Of a stretch of DNA of 64,000 nt, positions 22,056 through 35,500 are shown piece after piece; the first letter of the stretch is position 1; each line of letters opens with the position of its first letter. The notes under the pieces were generated by a model. It did not search any database, was not told the DNA's origin, and worked only from the letters and a program-made list of their open reading frames with translations. Where the stretch lies: the NCBI GenBank assembly GCA_963082875.1, contig OY720101.1, positions 7,874,001 through 7,938,000 on the forward strand, written 5' to 3'. Position numbers and translations under genes: made by a program. Source of the DNA: Corella eumyota (Eukaryota; Chordata; Ascidiacea; Phlebobranchia; Corellidae).

Positions 22056-23404
22056 TATACAAATACGTAGTTTTGCCATTCACAAACTAAAAAAGTTAAA
22101 TAAAAACAATTTAAACTGATCTGAAATAATACTGAAAAGTTTCTTTATTATAAACCTAGCACTAACATATGTTAAATCGACTGTAAATTTTTGAGGCCTA
22201 AATTTAAAGTTTCCCACATTCAAGTTAATAAGATAGGTATAAGGTATAATTTGGGGGACTTATGTTTTTCATGGTTTTTTTGGTAACAACAATGGGAATG
22301 TAACTTACCTACAGTTGTTACGTTTGTATAAAAAAAAACAGCTAACATGTTTACCTAAAAATATTTAAAACTTGATAGTGACGTCACTGTAAGAGCTAAT
22401 GACGTAATAACATTCAACCAAACAATTAAATTAACGCCGGATTTACACGACTTAAAGCCGCTGCCTTAGAGTCTAGTTAAATTAAAACAATAACCACAAG
22501 GGGGCAATAAGGAGTAAATTTGTAAAAAATATAGCGATGTCACCAGATTGCGAGCCGAAAGGTTTCCAGTTTAAACCGCTGCAATGCCACGCTATTTTCG
22601 CTCAAACTTGGGTATTAAAAATTCTTGAATAAAATAAAAAGGTCACTACCAAGTTTATATTGGGCTACGTAATCGATGGAAAATTTAAATTATATAGGTT
22701 TAAGAAGAGTTTTAAATACAAAATTTAAGAAAACATTTTAAACAAAAAAAATATTTATTTATTAAATTCTTTGATCTAATTTATCTTTAGTTAAAAAATT
22801 TGTTTTATAATTTTTGGTAGATCTTTCATGCTATTAAGTACAAAAGAAAACAAGTTGATTATTATAACTAAAGTTGAAAATATGAACGACAACAAAACAA
22901 CAACCAATGTGTTTATAGGCTATAACATTTTATGAAATTGCCTGTAATTTAAACCGTTTTTGTAAGTTTTTAGTAAACACATTTACTTTTAACCACATAC
23001 CAAGGAAAACTATCTTAAATCCAGATCAAGTTTTGGCTTATTTTTTTAATCCACGTATCTCGTTAATGTAGTTTTATTCTAAAACGTTTGTTCAATAGTA
23101 CATGTTAGCATATGTTAATTCCTTAAACACACGACTTGCAGAGTTCATAAAAGCATAGCAATCCAACTATGGGCTAAAGTAAACTCAAGCATTATTAAAA
23201 TGTGGCACACTGGAGCTATGATATCATTTACCCGATGCACATAATTTCACAGTCCGCACTCTGCATGCACTCCGCCCTTCACGTAGACCCGTTTTAAACC
23301 ACACCGTTAATTTTTTATATTATATTTGCTCTTACTGTCTTACAAACAACAGAACAGGTTACGTAACAAAGCAAGTTTTTGTAATATAACTTTCTGACTT
23401 CAAA
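22056..23404. other. Intergenic, upstream of the reductase gene
   Basis: AT-rich; contains a short family-2 SINE-like fragment (22533-22620) and no supported gene. The last ~100 bases before 23405 are the likely promoter and 5' UTR of the reductase gene, with no clear TATA box. Confidence 0.45.
22533..22620 (+). repeat. tRNA-like SINE (family 2), fragment
   Basis: GCGAGCCGAAAGGTTTCCAG and the following ~60 bases align with the minus-strand sequence of 6840-6960. The box-A half is missing or unrecognisable. Confidence 0.5.
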
Positions 23405-24346
23405 ATGGCGTGTTGTTCAATGCTTGAGACTATTGGTACAGTTTTAACTATCTACGTTGGCTTGAAGATTGTGCTTAGCATTTGGGACTTGATAAATATT
23501 TATTTTTTGAGTTCATGTCCGAATTTAAAGAAGTATGGAAGCTGGGCTGTGGTAACTGGCGCCACTGATGGCATAGGTCTTGCTTTTTGTGAACAACTTG
23601 CTAAAAAAGGGCAAAATATTGTTCTTATCAGCAGAAACCAAGAAAAATTGGCTAAAGTTTCCAAGGATTTGCAGGAAAATTTTAATATAAAAACTAAAGA
23701 AATCGCTGTGGATTTTTCACAAAGTGATATTTGGGCAAACGTGGCAGAAGGAATTAAAGAGCTTGATATTGGAATTTTGATTAACAACGTCGGAATCTCA
23801 TACCCTTTTCCAGAATACTTCTTAGGTGTCCAAAATCTTCCGGACATGATACAAAAGATGATTGCTTTAAATGTAACTTCTGTCATTAAAATGACGGAAC
23901 TTGTTTTGCCAAACATGGTGGATCAAAAAACTGGAATAGTTTTAAACATTGCCTCTGCTGCTGCGTTGAAGCCGACTCCTCTACTCACCCTTTACTCTGC
24001 AACAAAACAGTTTGTGGACTGTTTCTCCAAGTCATTGCATGCCGAATACAGTGCTCGAGGAATTATTGTACAATGTGTCATGCCTTTCTATGTTACTACA
24101 AAGCTATCAAAGATTCGAAGACCTAGCTTTTTTGTGCCGACTCCTACCAGTTTTGCTGTTTCCACTTTAAACACCATTGGTAAAACAACCAGATCTTATG
24201 GCTGCTTTGCGCATGCTCTGCAAGCTACAATTTATGGATTAATTCCGGAAAGCATTTATGCCAAGGTTTCAGCCAACATGAATAATAACATTAGGAAAGT
24301 TGCCCTAAAAAAATTGCAAAAAGTCGCTCAATTAAAAAAAGAATAG
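23405..24346 (+). CDS. HSD17B12: Very-long-chain 3-oxoacyl-CoA reductase / 17-beta-HSD12-like
   Basis: An intronless frame of 313 residues (human HSD17B12 312). It is a short-chain dehydrogenase with an N-terminal membrane segment (about residues 11-33), the NADP-binding motif TGATDGIG (51-58), NNVG (127-130), catalytic Ser184 in NIASAAA, and YSATK with Tyr197 and Lys201. The family reduces 3-ketoacyl-CoA in the ER fatty-acid elongation cycle and can reduce estrone; activity on steroids here is unknown. The C-terminus is lysine-rich (QLKKE), close to but not exactly an ER-retrieval KKxx. The lack of introns, among intron-rich neighbours, suggests an old retrocopy or intron loss. All catalytic residues are present, so it should be functional. 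Poly(A) signal AATAAA at 24437-24442. Confidence 0.92.
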   Translation: MACCSMLETIGTVLTIYVGLKIVLSIWDLINIYFLSSCPNLKKYGSWAVVTGATDGIGLAFCEQLAKKGQNIVLISRNQEKLAKVSKDLQENFNIKTKEIAVDFSQSDIWANVAEGIKELDIGILINNVGISYPFPEYFLGVQNLPDMIQKMIALNVTSVIKMTELVLPNMVDQKTGIVLNIASAAALKPTPLLTLYSATKQFVDCFSKSLHAEYSARGIIVQCVMPFYVTTKLSKIRRPSFFVPTPTSFAVSTLNTIGKTTRSYGCFAHALQATIYGLIPESIYAKVSANMNNNIRKVALKKLQKVAQLKKE

Positions 24347-24725
24347 AAGACTTGCAGTTTAAAATATCTTTTTGTGGTACTAAATTTGTTTAAATTCGTG
24401 AGATTAAAACCACTTTAAAAAACATTATAGCCCTAAAATAAATGTATTTAATAGATTGTTGTATAATTAATGAAAATTACTGATAACAGAAAAAATTGTG
24501 ATTTATTTTTATTTTATTGCTACCTATTTATTTTATTGCTACCATTTTATTGCAAAAACTATTTTTTGTATTTAATAATATGTTATTACACCAATGGTAT
24601 CTTATTGCAACTCCTACAATTTATATGCCGTAGCTAGTTGTTTTTTATTTAGTTAGGTATCATAAAATTTTGTTTAAAAATTTGTAACAATTAACTTAAA
24701 CAATCAATTTATATAATCCAGAAAA
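24347..24725. other. Intergenic spacer between the reductase and FKBP8 genes
   Basis: 379 bp of AT-rich sequence with the reductase poly(A) signal and a short imperfect direct repeat (TTTTATTGCTACC, near 24512 and 24532). No gene seen. The spacing is tight enough for co-transcription, but nothing in the sequence shows it. Confidence 0.4.
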
Positions 24726-27700
24726 ATGGAAAATATAGAAAATAAGGAAAATAATTTGGCTAATATAACTGAGTCACAAGCGAAGGATTATAACACTGAT
24801 GAAACTACTAACAATGATATCACAAATGTTGAATTTATTAAAACTGACCAAAATGAAGATATAACTGAAAATGAAAATATAAACCCTAAACACGAAGAAG
24901 AAATGCAAAGTGATACAAATGACATAAATGAAAAATTAATTAATGAAAAAGCAAATTCTTTTGTTGAAAATGTTATCGATTCTGCATCGTTGAGCTTTCA
25001 AAGCAGTGGAGACTATTCACTTTTAAACGATGACATAAAAGATAAGAATATTGTTAAAGACGAAGAAAATTTAAATCAAAAAGACGAAAGTTTTGAAATT
25101 TTACAAACTGAAGAAAACAAAAAATTAGATGTATTAGGTAGGTGGCATTCATTGTTTTAAACTTAAATACAAAAAAATGTCACTAACTTTTAAAAAATGT
25201 AATTAACAAACCTTAGTGACCAATATATGTTTAATTTTAAAGAGATTTTAAATAAAAAAAACTGTTATTCACGGCACTTGCGGTATTACGTTTCAAGTTG
25301 TGACCATATTACAACTTAGAATTGCAGTCTGTAGGGTGGGCATTTGATTATAATAAAGTTTATTTGTTGGAATTTTACAAATTAAATTTATTTTTTTTAG
25401 GTAATGGTTTATTGATAAAAGAAATAATTTCGAGCGGCAATGGAGTTAAAGCAGAGCGGGGTCAAGAGGTCAATATTGAGGTTACTATAAAGTTAAGTTC
25501 TGGAGATATTGTAGAAGAAAACAAAGATATGATTTTTATTGTGGCAGATCAAGAAGTTGTACCGGTAATTAAATAAATGGCTTAACTTAAATTTTGTTGA
25601 TTTTTGGTTAATTTAATTAACCATTAATTGTATATATATTCCTATTTTTTGCTATTACACATTTTAATAAAAATCTATTTAAAACCAATTCGTATTTATA
25701 ATGTAGGAATTAAATAAAAAAATTAATGTGTTTAAAAGCCTTTTAAAGTATTTTTTTGTTTTCTTCTAAATGCTTACTTGCTTTAAGGCACTAGATCTTT
25801 GCGTAAATTTAATGGAATTAAATGAGCGCTGTGAAGTTTTTTCTGATGCAAAGTATAGCCACGGTGAAGCCGGAAAACTTCCAAACATTCCTCCTAATTC
25901 AGCAATAATTTATAACATTTTTCTTAAAGGTTTGTTAATTTTAGTTAAATGTGGCTGTTAATAAAGTGATAATATAATAATATGATACCCATGCTCAACA
26001 TATTATAAACTAAAATATTGGTATCATATTGCTAAATAAAAGGCCAGAAATATAACCAATCGAATCCTTTTTACAAAATAGCACATATATTGTTTTATTA
26101 GGTATTTGTTCTACCTAAAGTTGGCCTAGTTATTGGAACTATTCATGTACATTATTTTTTTAAACATGTTTTGTTTGAGTTCAGAAATAAATGAAGGACC
26201 ATACAACACCTCTGTACCTGTAAGAAAAAGATTAGATTGGGTGGACAAAAAACGAACATCCGGAAACCAACTTTACATGGAGAAAAAGTTTCCTGAAGCG
26301 ATTCAAACATATATGAAATGCACCAAAGTTTTACAACAAGGTCAATTGTTAAAATATATCAAGTGTTAATAAATTAGTAGTGCCCAAAAATTATATTAAT
26401 TATATTTTGATGTTTGATAATGTTGGCATGATAATACCTAAACTAAGTGAAATTTAAAGAATAAACAGAGTTGCGAAAGCCATTTAGTTTAATTAGTGTA
26501 ATACTAGTCAATTGCTGGCTGCATTTAATTATCAAATTATGATCAATACTTGCCTTTCAATGGGATCTGCTAATATATCATACATTTAATCTACAAACTC
26601 TTTTTTCCATCACCTATAGATTATTTTAACTGGTTAGAGCAAAAAATTTTATCATAAAAATATCATCATTTTAACAACAGCACAAAATCAACCACAAACC
26701 GAAGAAATAAAACAAGAGATTGCTTCTTTTAGCCTCAAATGTCACAACAATCTTGCTGCATCTTATATGATGAACGAGGACTGGAAAAAAGCTTTAGAAT
26801 GTTGTAATGTCGCCGAACTATTGGACCCAAATAATGTTAAAACACTGTTCCGCAAGGCAAAGGTAGAGTTTTCTTATTTTAAGACTAGTTAAATTAGGTC
26901 TTATTAATATTTTAAGTTGTTTGTAATATGAACCATAAAATTTAAAAAATCTTAAACTAATTTATGATCTTTATTGTTAAATATTTGTGTATAGCCCTGA
27001 AACCTTTGTACCTGCGCCTAAGGTTTGTTTACTATTACCGACTTGGTATATATTTCAAGGTTATTTTAATAATGATTTATTAAATTTTTAATACATTATG
27101 TACCATTCAATTAAAGTGTACTTTATAATAGCTTTCGACTGCTTCTAGAATTGAAAAATCAATATCTTTTTTGTAATACCAAAAAATGTCTTTATGAAAC
27201 TTACACCACAGTATCATAACTGCATCTGTAGATTCTATCTTTATTATCTTACTATTTTTTATTTTATTTTAAAATTTTATTTTTTTTTACTTTTAGATTT
27301 TAATTCAAGTAAATGAAGTCTCTCGTGCCGTTAATATTTTAAAGAAAGCCAAAGAACTAAAACCTGAAGACAAAGCAATACAGGCAAGATAAAATTATAA
27401 AAAATTAATTTAAAAAAAAAAAATATTGGTAAATTTAATTTTTATTAAAAGATGGACTAAATTATATCAAAAACTACCTTACAAAATTTGACAAAATTAT
27501 ATACTGTGTTTATATTTACATAGTCACCAGATTGTTAATGTTTAAAAATCATTACCAAAAATGTTAAGTTTTTTTGGTAATGATTTTTTTCAAAAATGTT
27601 AAGTTTTCTAACATTATGATTTTAATATATGGTTTAACCACAGTACCAAATGTTTGTTGTTCCTTTACTGCTGTTATTTTTTTGTAAAATTAAAAAAAAT

Positions 27701-28340
27701 TAATTGCTTTTTTAGTCGGAATTAACAAGACAAACAAAACGACTAACACAACAAAAAGAAAAACAAAAGAAAATGTACCAAAAAATGATTGGTGTCAAAC
27801 CAGTTCCAGCAACCACAGAAAACAATAAATCAACTAATTCAAATTCATTTTGGGTAAAAATGTTAAAAATATTCTTTGATAATTTTTTTTTTGTATATAT
27901 TTTCATCCTCGGTGTGAGAAGGTCGAATGCGCGACCTAAACATAGAGTAATAACAGTTACTCCGACCCAGTCTCAAGTTGCCTTTAGCGATTTGGGATAT
28001 TATATAGATTATAATTGCCCGGTAATTATGCTGCTGATTAAGTGCTGGTTCAGCAGGAGTTCATACCATTCATAGGACCTTACTTAAGGGCGCTACAGCA
28101 TGAGAGCAGTTAGGATTGAACCCACGACCTCATGTGTGGTGTAGAAGTGTTTTTACCACTACACAACGCTGCCTGTATAATGTCTGTGTGTTTTTAATAT
28201 TAGGCCAATTTTTTTACCAAATGAATTTTTAACATTTTTGTTTAATTTAGGCATCAATTTTTAGTCCCAAAAGTCTTGGCTGTTCTTTAGTAGCTGTTAC
28301 CGGCGCGGTTTTACTTGGCCTATATTTCTCACATAGATAA
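24726..28340 (+). CDS. FKBP8: FKBP8-like tail-anchored immunophilin
   Basis: Eight exons: 24726-25137, 25401-25564, 25788-25929, 26185-26340, 26681-26862, 27297-27383, 27716-27853, 28251-28340. The phases close on 456 residues (human 412). Residues 1-137 are acidic and low-complexity. An FKBP-type domain follows (LDVLGNGLLIKEI, VVPALDLCVNLMELNERCEV, KYSHGEAGKLPNIPPNSAI), then TPR repeats (ALECCNVAELLDPNNVKTLFRKAK), then a C-terminal membrane segment (LGCSLVAVTGAVLLGLYFS) ending in HR. FKBP8 sits in the outer mitochondrial/ER membrane, binds Hsp90 through its TPRs, and acts in Bcl-2 control and mitophagy. The intron after 27383 begins GCAAGA, a GC-AG intron. The intron before the last exon holds a SINE. 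Poly(A) signal AATAAA at 28495-28500. Confidence 0.9.
27384..27389 (+). other. Non-canonical GC splice donor (FKBP8 intron 6)
   Basis: Exon 6 ends ...GCAATACAG and the intron starts GCAAGA, with a good acceptor TTTTTTAG before 27716. The phases on either side agree and no GT nearby keeps the frame. Confidence 0.75.
27900..28176 (-). repeat. tRNA-derived SINE (family 1) in FKBP8 intron 7
   Basis: Near-complete minus-strand copy running from the 3' end (TTTCATCCTCGGTGTGAGAA) to the tRNA-like head (ACCACTACACAACGCTGCC). It contains GGATTGAACCCACGACCTCA, the complement of box B. Confidence 0.88.
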
Positions 28341-29593
28341 TAATTATACCACCATTTTACCTTTAAACTAACCCATTTTTTTAATAATCTTAACAATTTT
28401 GTAACATTGTAAAATATATCTAAAAGATATTGGCCATGTTAAATTTTTAACTTAAAGTTTAATTTTGTTTCGTTTTATTCGTTAGTTTACATTAAATAAA
28501 AGCTTTTTTAAAACAATCCGGTCTACAGTTGGCTGTTTATAATTATAGTAAATTATTTTAGTAAGAATAAAAAATTAAAAAAAGTTTTTTTTTATATGTT
28601 ATGTTTATTGTTTTAATGTTTGTAATAGGATTATTATATTAAAAATGATTCGCTAGTAACTCAAAAAATAAATGTGTAACGCATTTTTATACTGTCTATA
28701 TTTACTGAAAAACACATATTTGTTTTTAATAAAAGTCTTCTAAAGTCGAGATTTCTTTGTATGCGGGAATTAAAGAAATTGAATGTCCCGTTTAGGGATC
28801 ACTCTTTGGTTAAATTTTATGTCAATTTAGGTTTTATAAATATGGAAGATTTAGCTTAACAGACTAAACGTAGAATAGCCAGTCCAAGATTTGTATTAAC
28901 GAATTAGTATATGTTCAGTTTATACCGATTTAAGTTAAAATAAAAATAAGCCAAGTACTTTTACCAATCGTTATTGTAATAAAAAAATTAATTTTTTAAA
29001 AGCACTAATTTCAAAAAATTTTTTTATTAATATAGTACAACTTTTATTAGTAAGTAATATTATGTTTCTATGGTGTTACTATAAATTAATTTTATTTTGT
29101 CACGTGGGATGCTAAAACCAACGATGCGAAAAATATTTGATAAAATTGAATTTTTTTTCAGTTTGTTATGAAAGTAAAGTTAATATTTTCTATTCCTGTC
29201 TGTTTATTATTTAAACTCAGATAAAAACACTATGACATCAATATATTTTTGATAGGTTTTATAGAAAGACTTTTTTTTTACTAATGGTTCTTTATAAAAA
29301 AAAAACGTTTAACTGATTTTTTGTTCTTACTTAGTAGGTTAATTAAAGTCAAGATAATGATGCATTTACAAGTTTGTCCATAAAGTTGACAAGTGTCTAA
29401 ACTCTAAAATAAATTAATAAAAAGTAAGTTATAAGTTCTTTCGTATTTGTATAATTTTTATTATAAAAAAAAATGTTTTTTAAGAGTTATCTGTCTATTA
29501 CTTTTTGGCTATGCAGAAGTTTTTCCTTTTACACTGCCTTAATAAAAGTACTTCTTAACAATATTTAATTAAGTATTAATTTTAACACTTAAG
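28341..29593. other. Intergenic region between FKBP8 and RPGRIP1L
   Basis: AT-rich; holds the FKBP8 3' end and, somewhere in the right half, the RPGRIP1L promoter. I see no open frame, RNA gene or repeat family. Confidence 0.45.
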
Positions 29594-32500
29594 ATGTCAG
29601 CTGGTAAGACTCAACAGCGTGCCCAAGTGGCTAAGCTCCCACGAGAAGATTTGGAGGACCAACTTCTCAGGATTTTAGATGAAAATGAAATCTTGAAGAC
29701 TCATGCTCGTAAACAGGAAGACAAAATTAAAAGGTTTAAATTTTGTAATTGGCACTTTATTATATTTATTTTATTAGCTTAAATAGGTTTTCAAAAAAGA
29801 GTGAAAAAGGGAAAAATTTAATATACAAAATATATATGTATATGTAGTATTTGTTATAACGAAGTTACAAGATGCATTTATCAGATTTATTGTTTATGTT
29901 GAATTGAATTTAGAACATTTTTGGTATTAAAGTTGAGAGGAAGGGTAGGGATGGTTAACTATGTTTTTTTTATATATATTATCAATATATTGTTTTTGTT
30001 ACTTTTATGTTTCTAAAGTTTTTAGAAAATCATAAGGTAAACTCGGTTTGTTTTTGTTTGTTGGGTTTATATTAATGTACGCTCATTATTTTTATTTTTT
30101 TGAATTTAATTCTACAGAATGGCAACAAAATTGGTAAGGTTGGTAAATGATAGAAAGAAACAAATGGTTCAACAATCAACAGGTGTGTGTTCCTACATTA
30201 CTTATTAATTTTATACTAATTTTAATTGTGTATGCGCTTTTAGAATAAATGATGTGCTTTAGAAATTTAAACTGAATTATTTTGCTAATTTTGCAATAAT
30301 ATTGCTGTTTTATATATATGTGATAAATTGAATATATTTAAAAAAAATTTTAAACTTGATTTTGAATTAGGTTTTCATTTTTTTATATTTATTTTTACTA
30401 AGATTCTTCTGTTAATATTAGGGCCACGAACAGGCAGGGATGTTGAATTGGAGGAAAAGATTGAAAACCAACAAGATTTAATTCGAAGAAATAACAAGGA
30501 AAATGAAATGCTTAAACAAAAAGTAATTTTTATGTTATATAACAGTTTCATTTTGGTAATTAATTTTAAAAGACGTAGCAGCTTTTAAACATTTGTTTTT
30601 TAAATGAAATTTAAATAACATTTATTATTGTACCTCTCAGACTCCAAATTAAGGTTTAAGTTAATAAAATCCTTTTTTATGTTAGCTAGGTTTCTTAAAA
30701 AATAAAAAGCCTGTGTGTAAATTAAATTGTATGGTGTTATAAGGCCTGGAATCTGTACTAAATGTTAACAATTAAACAATTTTTTTTTATTTACCCTTGT
30801 GTCAAAATATAATAATTAAAATTTTTTTAAACAATTTTTAAATTTAAATTTTAGATTCGGGTCTTAAGTCAACAACTCCAAACAAAACGTTCAACTTCAT
30901 ATAACCACGTTCAATCTCGTATCAACACAGGGGGAGCCCCTAAAACTCCTGAAAAATTAAGAACTGGAAAGTTTAATGATAAAACAAGGTTAATTTAAAA
31001 AAAATATTTATTGTAGCGGTTGCTATGCTAACAAAATCGATTGCAAGACCTTATGATTGATGTGGAATCTTGCATTGCTTAGTGCCATGTAATTTTTTAC
31101 TTGTATTATTAAATTAAACACTACAACAATGTCAACTTGTTGTTTTTTTTTTGTAAAAATTAACTTATCAACAAACTGATTTACTGATGCATTACCTGTA
31201 TTTGACAACAATGTAATCCATATAATCTAGATAAGAAAGGTATTTTTCTTGTTTGATTATATGTTTTGGGCTGCTATTGCTTGCAGCACGCAATAATAGG
31301 TATTAAAGAAAAGACCTTAAGTTGTGTCCAAAAGATACTAAACTAAACATTTTGTAAATATTATTGTCACTTATTTATGTGTATACAGTTTTTTTGTTTA
31401 ACTAGCATTTTTGTATTGTGGGTGATATATAAATAAAGATATGTCCAATTTATAGGCCTATGAAATAAATATAACTGGCATTCACGGAGCTAGGGTAAAA
31501 TTTCACGGGAAAATAAAATTTCACTAATATAAAAAAATCTCATATATATATATAATTTTGGTTTTATTTATCTTCTTATTTTTTCTTGCAGTCACCCTCC
31601 CACCTCTCCTCCAAGATATGGACACAGTTTATTGGAGGAAGCAAGAAGTGAAAATCAAATTCTCCAGGAGCAAACTTTAATCTTTCATGAGCAGATAAGT
31701 AGGATGGAAGAGGAGAATGAGAAGTTGAGATCACAGCTAAATAAACTTCGTAAGTTTTAATTTTTTTTGTAAAACTTGTTGGAAAAATCATAAAAAATAA
31801 TTATTAAAAGTGCCTTTGTAATATTATTGTAGAACCTTATATTGCCATTTTGTAGAAAATTTAAATTACCAGATTTTATGGACAATTTAAATAGCCTAGA
31901 CTAGATTTAAATAATAATTTAAAACTAATACAAATATGTAAGATTTAATTTTAAAAATTTTTTATTTAAACAACATTTTATAAATTCTATCAATAAAAAA
32001 TTATATTAATTTTTAACTCAGATGCTTCTCGTGAAGATGAAATGTTAAAGTTCCGTGAGCATGTTAACACAACTCAACGTTCTACACTAGGTGACAACGT
32101 AGAGCTCATTAAAATTCAACGACAAATGAAAGATAAATCAACAAATCTTGCAGTACTTGAAGGAAGGTAAGTTTAAACTATAAAAATCAGGATTTCCATG
32201 TGTATTTTTTAAATCTTAATTAATTAAGATTGTTGCTGGTTTGTTAAGATTGTTGCTTATTTTTTGTTGTTTATTTATATGTAATAAAACTTAGTGAACA
32301 ATGTGTTAAAAAGCTTTATAATAAAAAAACTGTTGCTTGTGGTGGGTGAAGTATCATTGTCAATATATAGGCAAAATGTGACTAATTATGTCAGTTAAAA
32401 TGCATTCTGTACAGCGGACACTAGACTAGTTATTTTAGTAGTTTTGAGATTATGTTGGAATTGGCCTTCTTGTGAATCAATTAACTAATTTTTTTATAAC

Positions 32501-35500
32501 TTACTAAAGAGAAACTTGTTGTAATAATGATTTTAACAAAACATAATTTTTTACATATTTTTGCAACTTAAATTTTTGTCACATTGATAATAGACTCTGG
32601 TAGTGTTTAGTAAACGTTTTGTTTTTAATATTATAAATTTTGCATTAGGTTTCATGATCTTCAGATGAACTATGAGCAAATAAGAGGAAGTTACGACCAA
32701 GTTTTAAATGAAATGGATCGACTTAAATCAAATCTCATAGATTCAGAGAATACCAATCTTAATTTACAAGTAAGTCGACTCATAAACTTAAATATAGAAG
32801 AAATTTATGTTGCATGTGAATATATATATACTTTTATAATAAAACTTGGTGGACAATACATTATATGTACGTATGTCATATTTAAAAGCCTTGGCAAAAT
32901 AAAAATCTGTAGTAGTGGTGCGGGAGTATATTATTATGGGCAAGTTAAAGTGCGAGTTGCGACCATATTTTGACTGTTATTATTAAAAAAAGGAAATATT
33001 TTATGTATTTTTTTGGCCTTAACAAAAATAAATTCTATTAAATAAAATTTGTTTAAGAGAGGTTTTTTTAAACAAAAGTTTGGAATTATTTAACTTTTTA
33101 CTATTTGCTTAGAATCAATTAAAACATGGAAACAGCAACCAGAGAACTATATTGGAATTTCAAGCTCAAAAACGTGATCTTGAAAATGAAATCTTAATTC
33201 TTAAGGAATCAAATGACAAGTTAACCAACAGGTAAAAAATCTTTAGAAATTTTTGTAATGCAAAATTAAGTTTTTTTGCCTTGTTTGATATATAGGTTGC
33301 CAAAAATCGTTTAAAAATATTTTTAAATTAATTAGTAGAAACTTGGTTGTATAAATTGTATTAAAGCTTTATTGATTTTCCTTTGTTGTAAAAAACATTT
33401 TTTTTTGGTCTAATCACATCATATATTTTATCAGTTTTAGTTGTTCCCTTTTTTGTATAAATTTTTCACTTTACTTATCTCTTTGTCAATCTGCTTATTT
33501 CCTTTGACAAAGAATTCACTTATTTGTATTATGATTAAGGCTGTACTTAAAGGCACTCCAGCAGTGCAGCAATTTAAAACTGGAATTGATTTCAGGTTTG
33601 TACTTACTGTTAGTGCCTTTTTTCACTCTTTTTTTGCTTTATTTTTTACAAAAAAAGTAGGGCTTATTTACAAAAGTATGGCTTATTTGTTTTTTTATTT
33701 ATTTTTGAAACATTTAACTATGTTACAGTGCTTTTGATGTTGAAAAAGAACAACAGTGGATGCAACTTGAGCGAAAACTTCGAACACAAATCGCACAACT
33801 TGAAGCTGCAATCAAATCTGATGTGGCCGATAAAAGCCACATTCTGGAGAAGATCAACAATAATCAAGGTAACTATTTCATCTTTTTGACATCAAAATTA
33901 ATAATTTTTTATTTCAGCTACTTTTGGTAACTTAAATAATACATACATTTATAAATATATAAATATTTTTTTAAATATTTTATTTTATTATTAAAAGTCT
34001 CTTACTTTTTTGTTAGTTTGATATTAAAATTATTAAAAATAATTTATTTCTCTTTATCTTATCTCAGGTTATGTAAGTTCACTTCATTCTGAGACTCGGA
34101 AAAGAGAGGAAGAAGGAATGAGATTGAGAAGAGAAAATGAAGATCTCAGACAGAGACTTCAACTTTACAATGCTTCAGGTTTATTTTTATTTTAATCTAT
34201 TCTTTCTTTTTAATAAATTTATTCTCTATGTTAAATTCCACTTTAGTTTTTTAAACTTAAAAACTTTTGATATTCTAGCTTCATCTTAAGATAAATTTCT
34301 GTTGTTAACAACTATTGTTTTCTCTTAACTTAGTTTATAGTTCATAAAACTGCACAAAGGTCCTAACTTTTTGGCTTAAATTGTAAAGACATTACCTATA
34401 TTTTAAAATAATTAATATATTAACCATATTTTACTTGAGTTAATTCGATTTTTTATATTTAACACAACTAAAAATATTTTTTTATTCTAGTTGTTGAATG
34501 CTTAAAATGCTATTTTAAATTTTAAAGCAATTAAAAAAAATTTGTCGAACAGATGATTCTGTTGACATTGTGGAACTACGAGAAGCTTTGTCGATTGTGC
34601 GCCAACGACATCACAATAAACTACAACGACAGCGGCCCGAATTTCTAGAGTCAATCGACGACAACAAAGGTCCTTATGACAAAAATATTTAAAGTTTTGT
34701 TAAATAAATTTTCTTTAGTTTACGATATTTTAATAATAAACAAAATTTTTTGAATTTTTAGTAAATTTTAGATCTTTTTATTATTTTTTAGAAATGTTGC
34801 TAACATTTTTTAAGTTTTTAGAATTTTTTTATGTTTTAACTGGAAGAAAAAAAATGTATTGCTTTTTTTGTACAACAGTAAGGAATAGTATTTTGTAGTT
34901 TTTGGGCAAGGGTGTGCTGTTGTGTTTCTTCAGATATCAGTAAAGCTAGGTTTAAGGGCGAACAGTATGGCATTGGTGTGGCTTGAACCAAAGTTCAAAA
35001 TTTGTTGCATATCTGTTATACTAAACTAAAAAAATTAAAATTTGTCAGAAAATCTAAAACATGTTTTTTTAGATCCAGAAGTTAGTTTGTTAGAGCTACA
35101 AGGTCAGCATGCGGAGACTATTCAAGAGTTGGATAAAACACGAGAAATGTTAATAATGCAACATCGGATCAATAAAGATTATCAAACCGAAGTATGTTTG
35201 TTAAAAATTTAAAAATCAAAAAATAATTATTGTGTTTAATCAAACCTAAAATAAAATTTTTGTATTCACGTTTGTTTATTAAATTTTGGTTTATTTTTTT
35301 GTAATTTTCATTTTAAATTTAAAATTAAAATGATTTTACAGGGTACGAATTAACGTTTAAAAAACGATTCGCTAAACGTACTGTTAAACAATTAACTTTT
35401 TGCACAAAAAACGTGTCATTTTTGATTACTTTAAGGCTGTGTTACGTATTTAAAAAATTGCGCAACAACTAAACAAACTGCAAGAGTGAAGTTTACGCAT

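Noticed and set aside
33540-33595. Extra RPGRIP1L exon between exons 8 and 9
   Set aside because: An open segment precedes a GT, but exons 8 and 9 already join in phase and family-matching residues are contiguous without it.
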